From: an uncultured Lachnospiraceae bacterium
GTDB taxonomy: Bacteria; Bacillota; Clostridia; Lachnospirales; Lachnospiraceae
NCBI GenBank assembly: GCA_902767235.1
Contig: CACXGR010000262.1
Span: forward strand, 1-49,083
Direction of reading: 5' to 3'
Length of the DNA stretch: 49,083 bases
Position 1 is the stretch's first letter, and every line of letters starts with the position of its first letter. Position numbers and translations under genes: made by a program. The notes below the pieces were generated by a model that worked only from the letters and a program-made list of their open reading frames with translations, was not told the origin of the DNA and did no database searches. Shown here piece after piece: positions 16,465 through 22,848 of the stretch.

Positions 16465-17316
16465 ATGTACGAAAGCTATAGAAGCTTTGCTTCGGTTTAT
16501 GATGAGTTCATGGACGGGACGGACTATCAGGAAACAGCTGATAAGATCCAGGATATGATCACACGGTTCGGCCTCTCCAAACCCTCCCAGAAACGGACAG
16601 GTGCCAGTGAGGCGAGAGATGTCCTTCTCGCTGCAGAGAAAAACCTGGTGGTGGATATCGCCTGCGGCACAGGAAAGCTGACGGAGATATTGGCCGGACG
16701 GGGGTATGACGTGATGGGGATCGACCTGTCGGAGGAGATGCTGAGCATTGCCCTGAACAGGCGGGACAAATTGGGCCACAAGACCCTGTACCTGTGCCAG
16801 GACATGAGAGAGTTTGAGCTTTACGGCACGGCGGGCACTTTTGTCAGTGTCGGCGACAGCGTCAATTACCTGACGAGCGACGCTGATATGGTGAAACTCT
16901 TCAAGAGAATCAATACATTCCTCTTTCCCCGGGGGATCTTCGTGTTTGACTTTAAGACGCTCTATCTCTACAGGGACGTGATCGGAGACCGGACCATTGC
17001 CGAGGACAGGGATGACTGCTCTTTCATATGGGACAACTGGTTTGATCCCAAGACCAATATCAACGAATATGATCTCTCCCTCTTTATCAGAGACGCCGGC
17101 AGCGACGGGGAAGACAATGTCTTCCGCAAGTTCCGCGAAGTCCATGAGCAGCGGGGATACACGCTGGAAGAGATGAAACATTATGTGAAGGAAGCAGATC
17201 TGGAATGGGTCACGGAGATGGACAGCGATACGATGGGACCGGTCACGGCAAAGAGCGAACGGATCCTTTGCGTCGTGCGGGAAAAGAACAAGAAACTTCC
17301 GCCCGCAGTGCAGTGA
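16465..17316 (+). CDS. Class I SAM-dependent methyltransferase
   Basis: A 284-residue soluble methyltransferase. Residues 1-20 (MYESYRSFASVYDEFMDG) match the usual start of this family. Motif I is VVDIACGTGKLTEIL followed by the acidic SAM-ribose contact in GIDLSEEML; CQDMREF and VGDSVNYL follow. An insertion of about 25 residues (KPSQKRTGASEARD...) lies before motif I. The substrate is unknown. I prefer ATG 16465 on homology grounds; a TTG at 16432 would add 11 residues and neither has a strong ribosome site. Confidence 0.8.
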   Translation: MYESYRSFASVYDEFMDGTDYQETADKIQDMITRFGLSKPSQKRTGASEARDVLLAAEKNLVVDIACGTGKLTEILAGRGYDVMGIDLSEEMLSIALNRRDKLGHKTLYLCQDMREFELYGTAGTFVSVGDSVNYLTSDADMVKLFKRINTFLFPRGIFVFDFKTLYLYRDVIGDRTIAEDRDDCSFIWDNWFDPKTNINEYDLSLFIRDAGSDGEDNVFRKFREVHEQRGYTLEEMKHYVKEADLEWVTEMDSDTMGPVTAKSERILCVVREKNKKLPPAVQ

Positions 17317-17381
17317 GCGCGGTCTCGGCGCAAAACGCTTCGACATGAAGGCAGAAATGAATCATCTGAAAGGGGACAGGC

Positions 17382-18314
17382 ATGCATATCAATTTCACAA
17401 AGATGGAAGGATGCGGCAATGACTATGTCTACATAGACGGCACTGCAAATGACATACCTTCCGCAGACAAACCGGAACTGGTGAGAAAACTGAGCGACCG
17501 GCACTTCGGCATCGGCGGTGACGGCGTGATCTTTATAAACCGCTCACAGATCGCTGATTTTGAGATGGAAATGTACAATGCGGACGGAAGCCGGGGAGAG
17601 ATGTGCGGAAACGGGATCCGCTGCGTCGGGAAGTTCGTCTATGATCACGGGATGACCGATCAAACGGAGATCACTGTGGAGAGTTTCGGCAAGATCAAGT
17701 ATCTCACGCTTTACCCTGAGAACGGGCTGGTGGAGCGCGTCAGGGTGAACATGGGACCGGCTGTCCTGGAGGCTTCCGAGATCCCGGTCCGTTTTCCCGA
17801 AAAGGACATGCAGACACTGGAACCCGGTGACGGCACGACGGTCCGAAACGCAGTGGTGAATGCGCCGATCACGGTGGACGGACGGACATATCATGTCACA
17901 TGTGTTTCTATGGGCAATCCGCATGCAGTCCTCGTCGTGGACAAGACGGAGGACCTGCCTCTGACACAGATCGGACCGAAATTTGAGAATCATGTCAATT
18001 TCCCCAACCGGATCAACACGGAGTTTATCCGGATCGTGGACCGGGAGCACATTCAGCTCCGAGTCTGGGAGAGGGGATCGGGCGAGACGCTGGCCTGCGG
18101 GACAGGATGCTGCGCGGCGGGCGTCGCCTGCGCTCTCGGCGGGCTCACTTCGGAGAGGATCTTCGTGGATGTGCTGGGCGGAAGGCTCGAGATCGAATGG
18201 GACAGGAAGAAGAACAACGTGTGGATGACGGGACCTGCCAGAACCGTTTTTGAAGGATCCGTCGATACAGAGGCTTTTAAGGGACTTGATATAGGCAGAA
18301 ACGGAGATCTGTGA
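17382..18314 (+). CDS. dapF: Diaminopimelate epimerase
   Basis: Converts LL- to meso-diaminopimelate for lysine and peptidoglycan synthesis, using two cysteines as acid and base. The 310-residue protein has the opening FTKMEGCGNDYVYID, the first catalytic block CGNGIRCVGKF, NPHAVLVV, and the second cysteine block LACGTGCCAAGVA. The family usually runs 270-280 residues; extra length is in the middle and C-terminal parts. AAGGGG lies just upstream of the start. It stands apart from other lysine genes, as is common in Clostridia. Confidence 0.95.
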   Translation: MHINFTKMEGCGNDYVYIDGTANDIPSADKPELVRKLSDRHFGIGGDGVIFINRSQIADFEMEMYNADGSRGEMCGNGIRCVGKFVYDHGMTDQTEITVESFGKIKYLTLYPENGLVERVRVNMGPAVLEASEIPVRFPEKDMQTLEPGDGTTVRNAVVNAPITVDGRTYHVTCVSMGNPHAVLVVDKTEDLPLTQIGPKFENHVNFPNRINTEFIRIVDREHIQLRVWERGSGETLACGTGCCAAGVACALGGLTSERIFVDVLGGRLEIEWDRKKNNVWMTGPARTVFEGSVDTEAFKGLDIGRNGDL

Positions 18315-18355
18315 TAGACTCAGAGGAACAAAGACAGAAAGGTGGTTTTTATAAA

Positions 18356-18862
18356 ATGGGTATTTTACAGCAGTGGAGAGACAAAGCGTACGATGAGAAG
18401 GCAAACAAGGGAGACCTCAAGCGGCTCTGGTCTGAATATTTTGCCAAAGAAAAAGATATCTATGCAGAGCTTCTCAAGAATCCGGACGAAGTGGTGACCG
18501 GAACCGTGAAAGAGCTCGCTGACAAATATAATGTCGATCTCATGACGATGACCGGATTTCTGGACGGGATCAATGATTCCCTCAAGGAAGCCAACCCCAT
18601 CGAGGAGATGGAGGAGGACACGGTCGTAAATCTCGGTTTCGACAAGGAACTTCTGTACAAGAACATGGTGGCGGCCGGTGCCGACTGGCTCTATGACCTG
18701 GAAGAGTGGAAATCGATCTTTGACGAGGAGAAGCGGAAGGAGCTCTACAAGGAGCAGAAAGCCAGCGGAACGGTGGTAAAGCCCGCCAAGATCTATCCCA
18801 ATGATCCCTGCCCCTGCGGTTCCGGCAAGAAGTATAAGAAGTGCCACGGAAGAAACCGCTGA
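18356..18862 (+). CDS. SEC-C metal-binding motif protein
   Basis: A 168-residue cytoplasmic protein with an acidic alpha-helical body and a C-terminal SEC-C zinc motif, DPCPCGSGKKYKKCHG, the same kind found at the end of SecA. Related proteins occur widely in Clostridia without known function. ATG 18356 is supported by AAGGTGG 10 bp upstream; the longer open frame would overlap dapF. A bidirectional terminator follows. Confidence 0.82.
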   Translation: MGILQQWRDKAYDEKANKGDLKRLWSEYFAKEKDIYAELLKNPDEVVTGTVKELADKYNVDLMTMTGFLDGINDSLKEANPIEEMEEDTVVNLGFDKELLYKNMVAAGADWLYDLEEWKSIFDEEKRKELYKEQKASGTVVKPAKIYPNDPCPCGSGKKYKKCHGRNR

Positions 18863-18908
18863 TCCCGCCGCAGGAATGCGGAACGACAATGACATATCGC
18901 GCAAAAAG

Positions 18909-18949
18909 AGCGCCGTACAGCACATCAGTCGAGCTGTACGGCGCTTTTC
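18909..18949 (+). terminator. Bidirectional rho-independent terminator
   Basis: Arms 18909-18921 and 18933-18945 form a 13-bp perfect stem, with A-run on the left (18903-18907) and TTTT on the right. It can end the plus-strand SEC-C transcript and the minus-strand J-domain transcript, which converge here. Confidence 0.88.
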
Positions 18950-18977
18950 TACAGATCCGATCAGGAGAAGAGGACGT

Positions 18978-19760
18978 TCAGAGGGGTGTTCTGCCGCAGC
19001 ACAGACCGCCTCCGCCGCAGAACATGTTGAGGAAGAGGTTGAGCAGGCACAGGCGCAGACACCACTGTCCTGAGTCGTAAGGCTGGACATACGTGCTCTT
19101 CCTTTCCTGATACATGCTGCTGCCCCTTGAGAGCTGGGTGACCAGGTTCTGATAGGAGTAGTTATTGGGCTCCATTTCTGCCGCGACCCTGGCCTGCTCC
19201 AGTGCCTGGGCGTGATTGCCGAGGCCTGCGTTCGCGATCGCGCTGTAGTAGTACCAGACGGAGCTGTGGTCCTGAATGCTGTCCAGGACGTTGAGCGCCT
19301 CTGTGTAGTGCCTGCTGTTGATATAGCTGGCGGCGGCCCGGAGATAGCGCTCATCGTCCGTCTCCGGCGCCGTTCTGCGCGCCTGCTGATAATATCCGGC
19401 GTACCCGCTGCTGAAGAAGTCGTTGAAGAAGTCCTCCCAGTTTGTGTAAAACTGTCCGCCGGTGCCGCCCGCGGAGCGGTAGGGATTGCCGTCGCTGTAT
19501 CCGCTCCGGTAAGGATTGGGACCGGCGCCTGTGCCTGCGCTCTGCGAGCCTGCGGAAGAAGCATAGGGATGCTGTCGCTCATAGATGATCTGCTGATACG
19601 CTTCCTGCACAAGCTTGAACATCTCCTCCGCCTTCTCTTTGTTGGGATTGTTGATATTGGCATCGGGATGGTATTTTTTGCTAAGGGTACGGTAGGCCTT
19701 TTTTATATCTTCGTCGGAGGCGTCTCTCTCGACGCCTAGAACCTTATACGGATCACTCAT
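18978..19760 (-). CDS. J-domain protein with cysteine-rich hydrophobic tail
   Basis: A 260-residue DnaJ-domain protein. Residues 1-65 are a J domain (DPYKVLGVERDASDEDIKKAYR, then KYHPDAN with the HPD triad) that stimulates an Hsp70 ATPase. Then comes a Ser/Gly/Tyr-rich stretch, a helical TPR-like region (residues about 130-215) and an unusual hydrophobic, cysteine-rich end (WCLRLCLLNLFLNMFCGGGG, then LCC). It lacks the zinc-finger domain of DnaJ itself. Its start overlaps the end of the upstream DUF5685 gene by 8 bp, so the two are co-translated and may act together; their clients are unknown. Confidence 0.85.
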   Translation of the reverse strand: MSDPYKVLGVERDASDEDIKKAYRTLSKKYHPDANINNPNKEKAEEMFKLVQEAYQQIIYERQHPYASSAGSQSAGTGAGPNPYRSGYSDGNPYRSAGGTGGQFYTNWEDFFNDFFSSGYAGYYQQARRTAPETDDERYLRAAASYINSRHYTEALNVLDSIQDHSSVWYYYSAIANAGLGNHAQALEQARVAAEMEPNNYSYQNLVTQLSRGSSMYQERKSTYVQPYDSGQWCLRLCLLNLFLNMFCGGGGLCCGRTPL

Positions 19761-20667
19761 CTTGTGCGGTCCTTTCTGTGGGAGTATCTGCGGGCACAGA
19801 AGCCGATTCGGCCGCTTTCGCCCGCTTTATGCACTTTTCTTCGAATTTGCACCATATTCCAGAATACAGTATATTTCGAAGGATATCAATATTTTCGACA
19901 ATAGGCAAGGTCTCAAATGCCGCGGAGCACTCAGAAGCTGCCATAGTCAGTATTCCTCTTACATATTCCTCGAGATCGGTTCTTTCTCTGAAAGGCAGGA
20001 GCGGGTTGATGCTTCCCGAAGCCGCGTCCTTCTCCAGATCGTCAAATGCATCCAGTACATAGATGAATCTCCCGAGGAAAAAACCGATCCTGCGCAGGGC
20101 GGGACTCCACATGTCGCCCTTGCAGTCAAATATCTCAGCCATCAGATCGCCGAAAATGCCGCTGGCCCGATCCAGGAGGACCGGAGGGGAGAGCTCGTCT
20201 TTGCCGCTGTCCATAGCGCCGGCTTCCAGCACATGCAGTTCATCCAGCTTGCGGGCGATAAACGCCGCCTTATCGGCATAGATCTGCGATGCCTTCTCAC
20301 ACTTTTTTCTGAGGAGGGAAGCCATCAGCTTCTTCTTGCTGTCCCGCTCGTCATTCCAGTCATCCAGGCAGGCGTGATAGGAGAGGATGATGCCCATATC
20401 CGCGGCATATCCTGTGTATTCATTCTGTCTTGTGGGATGCTTTTCCAGGGGGTGCACGGCGCAGCGCACGTCTCTGAGCCGCTCTTTTGGTTCATACAGA
20501 CTCGTCAGAAGAAGCGCGAGGAAGACTGTGTCATAGCTGAGCGTGAGCCTGCCGGTTTGGCCGTAGGACGCCTTGAGATCCATGCACATACCGCAGTAAT
20601 AGGAACGATAAAGATGATATTCTCTGATCCGCAGCTCAGATTCATTGACAATGACATAACCAAACAT
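19753..20667 (-). CDS. DUF5685 family protein
   Basis: A 304-residue protein recognised as DUF5685 by its opening MFGYVIVNESELRIREY, the YYCGMCMDLK motif with two cysteines, LSYDTVFLALLLTSLYEP, a CAVHPLEKH segment and the DDWNDE motif. Function is not known; the conserved Cys, His and Asp residues suggest metal binding, which is inference. The ATG at 20667 has AGGAG eight bases upstream on the minus strand, so an upstream extension to 20736 is rejected. It has a near-consensus promoter and overlaps the J-domain gene downstream. Confidence 0.8.
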   Translation of the reverse strand: MFGYVIVNESELRIREYHLYRSYYCGMCMDLKASYGQTGRLTLSYDTVFLALLLTSLYEPKERLRDVRCAVHPLEKHPTRQNEYTGYAADMGIILSYHACLDDWNDERDSKKKLMASLLRKKCEKASQIYADKAAFIARKLDELHVLEAGAMDSGKDELSPPVLLDRASGIFGDLMAEIFDCKGDMWSPALRRIGFFLGRFIYVLDAFDDLEKDAASGSINPLLPFRERTDLEEYVRGILTMAASECSAAFETLPIVENIDILRNILYSGIWCKFEEKCIKRAKAAESASVPADTPTERTAQDE

Positions 20668-20707
20668 CAGCCGGCTCCTGCAAAAAATAGTATTGATCCA
20701 ACACACT

Positions 20708-20736
20708 ATTATAACCCAGAGATGATAAAATGCCAA
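20708..20736 (-). promoter_or_regulatory. Near-consensus sigma-A promoter for the DUF5685/J-domain pair
   Basis: On the minus strand TTGGCA (20736-20731) and TATAAT (20713-20708) are separated by 17 bp. The -35 box overlaps the T-tract of the terminator of the gene upstream on the same strand. Confidence 0.75.
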
Positions 20737-20764
20737 AAAAATAATGGCCGGTCAGACCGGCCAT
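20735..20764 (-). terminator. Terminator of the zinc-ribbon membrane protein gene
   Basis: A 9-bp perfect stem (20756-20764 with 20744-20752, loop CTG on the minus strand) is followed on the minus strand by TATTTTTTT. It lies 18 bp after the stop of the zinc-ribbon gene. Confidence 0.82.
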
Positions 20765-20782
20765 ATTCCATTCTTGATCTAT

Positions 20783-21190
20783 TCAGCTCTTTTTGTGGAA
20801 CTCGAAACCGCATTTGGGGCAGCGCACCATGATGTGTCCCTTTCCGCGGGGAATGCGGATCTTCTGGCTGCACTGGGGACACTTATAAATGTGATAGTCC
20901 TTGAGCCGGGAAAAATTGCTCTCCAGGTCCGTGAAGTTCCCCGTGATCTTGTCCTTCAGGTGCAGGAATTTCTGGTTTTCCTCATAGCGCTTGGGAATAT
21001 TGCGCGAGAACATCCTGAAGTAGAGAACCACAAGAAGAGCAAGCGTGATGAGTCCGGAGAAGGGGATCCTGACAAAGAACCCCAGGACAATGATGATCAT
21101 GAGCACGATCGAGAGAAAGCGCGATAAACTGTCTACGCCGTATCTCCCCTGCATGAATTTGGAAAAACGATATTTCAGATCATTAAGCAT
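20783..21190 (-). CDS. Small membrane protein with C-terminal zinc ribbon
   Basis: A 135-residue protein with one or two membrane segments (residues about 24-42 and 44-60), a charged helical linker, and a C-terminal zinc ribbon of the CPQC...CPKC type (KCPQCSQKIRIPRGKG, then VRCPKCGFEFHKK). I do not recognise a characterised family. The layout, membrane anchor plus cytosolic zinc ribbon, is common among clostridial proteins of unknown function. It is a single-gene transcript with its own promoter and terminator. Confidence 0.75.
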   Translation of the reverse strand: MLNDLKYRFSKFMQGRYGVDSLSRFLSIVLMIIIVLGFFVRIPFSGLITLALLVVLYFRMFSRNIPKRYEENQKFLHLKDKITGNFTDLESNFSRLKDYHIYKCPQCSQKIRIPRGKGHIMVRCPKCGFEFHKKS

Positions 21191-21222
21191 ATTTAGTCAA
21201 TCCCTTACATATTACGGTCAAT

Positions 21223-21253
21223 AAGGTGCCGGATGATAACAGCGAAGCACCTT
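21223..21253 (-). other. Inverted repeat in the zinc-ribbon gene leader
   Basis: AAGGTGC at 21223-21229 and GCACCTT at 21247-21253 can pair over 7 bp with a 17-base loop. It falls inside the predicted 5' untranslated region of the minus-strand gene. Function is unknown. Confidence 0.35.
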
Positions 21254-21291
21254 TTAAGGAAAAAGCAATGAAAAAATCTGCATTCGCTTCC

Positions 21292-21319
21292 ATTGTAGTG
21301 TAAAGCCGTGTGAATTCAA
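21292..21319 (-). promoter_or_regulatory. Possible promoter for the zinc-ribbon gene
   Basis: On the minus strand TTGAAT (21319-21314) and TACAAT (21297-21292) are separated by 16 bp, giving a leader of about 95 bases. Confidence 0.5.
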
Positions 21320-21357
21320 GAAAGAAAAGAAAAAAATAGTATAAAAAAACAGTGAAC

Positions 21358-21663
21358 TCAGAGGATCAGTCCGGTCACGAACACGGCTGCGCAGCAGGAG
21401 AGCGCCACGACGAAGAGGTCGCCCTTGTACCAGGCGGTCAGAAGTCCCACAATGAGCGCCGCGATACCGCTGCGGATGTCATTCGTGGCGGTGATGATCG
21501 CCGGAAAGGTCATGACAGCGAGCGTGACATAGGGGACATAGTACAAAAAAGAACGAAGCCAGGTATTGGTGATCTCCCTGCGAAATACCAGAAAAGGGAG
21601 CATTCGGATGCAGTACACAGTGAGACACATGATCAGCAGCGAAGGATATACACCGGGGTTCAT
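21358..21663 (-). CDS. azlD: AzlD-type branched-chain amino acid export subunit
   Basis: A 101-residue membrane protein with about three to four hydrophobic segments and the AzlD hallmark TVYCIRMLPFLVFRR near residue 18, then FLYYVPYVTLAVMTFPAI. AzlD is the small partner of AzlC in exporters of branched-chain amino acids. The start at 21663 has GGAGG seven bases upstream on the minus strand; a longer frame to 21693 is not supported. It lies 58 bp after azlC on the same strand. Confidence 0.9.
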   Translation of the reverse strand: MNPGVYPSLLIMCLTVYCIRMLPFLVFRREITNTWLRSFLYYVPYVTLAVMTFPAIITATNDIRSGIAALIVGLLTAWYKGDLFVVALSCCAAVFVTGLIL

Positions 21664-21721
21664 ATTGCTACCTCCGTTATCAAAAAAGATCAAAAGGATC
21701 AGGATTTACAGCAAAAAGTGG

Positions 21722-22477
21722 TCAGGAAGCGGCTTTGGCTTCCTCGACCGGATGAATGAAGGCGGCCGCGCCGGCAATCAGAAGCGTGAGGATGATCACT
21801 TTAAAGCCGCCGGATATATCTCTCAGTACCGGAAGCAGGGAGAACAGTCCGCTCGACGCCATGGAGATCAAAACGAGACCGGCGATGAAGCGGTCCTTTT
21901 TGGAAGGCGGTATGATGATCGCCAGGAACATGCCGTAGAGGGAGACGCTCAGTGCATTGACGGCCCAGTCCGGCATGATATTGCCCATCAGGACGCCCAG
22001 GACGGTGCCGGTCGTCCAGCCAGCCACCGAGACAATGGTCATGCCGTAGGTGTAGAAGGGATTGAGATATCCCTCCACAGCGCTGGAAAGTCCGAAGATC
22101 TCATCCGTTATGCAGTAGGGCAGCAGAAAACGATGGTAAAAGGGAAGATCGGGACTGAGCTTCTGGGAGAGAGAGCAGCTCATAAGGAAATACCGGAGAT
22201 TGACCACGATACAGGTGGTGATCATCTCGATGACGCCCGCGCTGGACTGGATCAGCACAATGGCGGCGAATTCCCCTGCGGAGGCCACCATGCCCATGGA
22301 CATCAGGCCTGCCTGAAGCGCGTTCATGCCGATCCCGCGCGCGGTGATCCCGAGGGCGAAAGAGACGGCAAAATATCCCATGCAGATCGGGATCCCGTCC
22401 CGCAGACCTCTCCGAAACCAGGGGAGATCACCGCCGGGGCTCATATTTTTCACGCTTTTTTTATCAGATTGTGTCAT
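21722..22477 (-). CDS. azlC: AzlC-type branched-chain amino acid export subunit
   Basis: A 251-residue membrane protein and the large subunit of the AzlCD exporter. Typical motifs are GLRDGIPICMGYFAVSFALG near residue 24, the SMGMVASAGEFAAIVLI segment, NLRYFLMSCSLSQKL near residue 92, and ITDEIFGLS. Several hydrophobic helices follow. The start is uncertain: 22477 lacks a clear ribosome site, and an internal ATG at 22444 would trim 11 polar residues. An extended -10 promoter lies just upstream. Confidence 0.9.
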   Translation of the reverse strand: MTQSDKKSVKNMSPGGDLPWFRRGLRDGIPICMGYFAVSFALGITARGIGMNALQAGLMSMGMVASAGEFAAIVLIQSSAGVIEMITTCIVVNLRYFLMSCSLSQKLSPDLPFYHRFLLPYCITDEIFGLSSAVEGYLNPFYTYGMTIVSVAGWTTGTVLGVLMGNIMPDWAVNALSVSLYGMFLAIIIPPSKKDRFIAGLVLISMASSGLFSLLPVLRDISGGFKVIILTLLIAGAAAFIHPVEEAKAAS

Positions 22478-22521
22478 AGTACTTTACAATTTATGGTAGA
22501 ATGTTTACGTTGCGAATATGT

Positions 22522-22530
22522 ATTATACCA
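22522..22530 (-). promoter_or_regulatory. Extended -10 promoter for azlCD
   Basis: The minus strand reads TGGTATAAT (22530-22522), a consensus -10 with the TGn extension and no good -35 box. Transcription would start about 38 bases before azlC. A weak opposing plus-strand promoter (TTGCGA/TATGAA) may overlap the same stretch. Confidence 0.5.
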
Positions 22531-22629
22531 TTTATGAATTGATTCTGCACGGAAGATTCTTGTGTTTATGTTTGTCACGGATGAGATAAACGCATTTTTC
22601 CTGCGCGGCAGAAGGAAAGAGAGGAGATC

Positions 22630-22803
22630 ATGCTGCCTGCCGATCCCGATATGCTGGCCAGCTTTTTGAATATGAAGCTCAGGGACCACTATGCGTCGCT
22701 TGATATTCTTTGCGACGATATGGAACTGGACAAGGAGGAGATCGTACGAAAGCTCAAGGAGGCGGACTACGACTATATTCCCGAGCGCAACCAGTTTCTG
22801 TAA
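22630..22803 (+). CDS. Small DUF4250 protein
   Basis: This short gene encodes 57 residues: it opens MLPADPDMLASFLNMKLRD, continues YASLDILCDDMELD and ends DYIPERNQFL. That pattern is DUF4250, a small family of Bacillota; the central part resembles a helix-turn-helix-sized helical bundle, but no DNA binding has been shown as far as I know. GAGGAG stands 3 bp before the ATG region (22621-22626). It lies 45 bp upstream of valS on the same strand and may be co-transcribed with it. The opposing open frame over the same bases is rejected. Confidence 0.85.
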   Translation: MLPADPDMLASFLNMKLRDHYASLDILCDDMELDKEEIVRKLKEADYDYIPERNQFL

Positions 22804-22848
22804 TCATATGCGCAATCAGAAATCTAAATGATCAAGGAGAAATGAAAA

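Noticed and set aside
22474..22689. Minus-strand 71-codon frame upstream of azlC
   Set aside because: It overlaps the azlC promoter and the DUF4250 gene on the other strand, and its translation resembles no protein.
22478..22848. T-box leader for valS
   Set aside because: No T-box sequence, specifier stem or antiterminator was seen; a coding gene fills most of the space.
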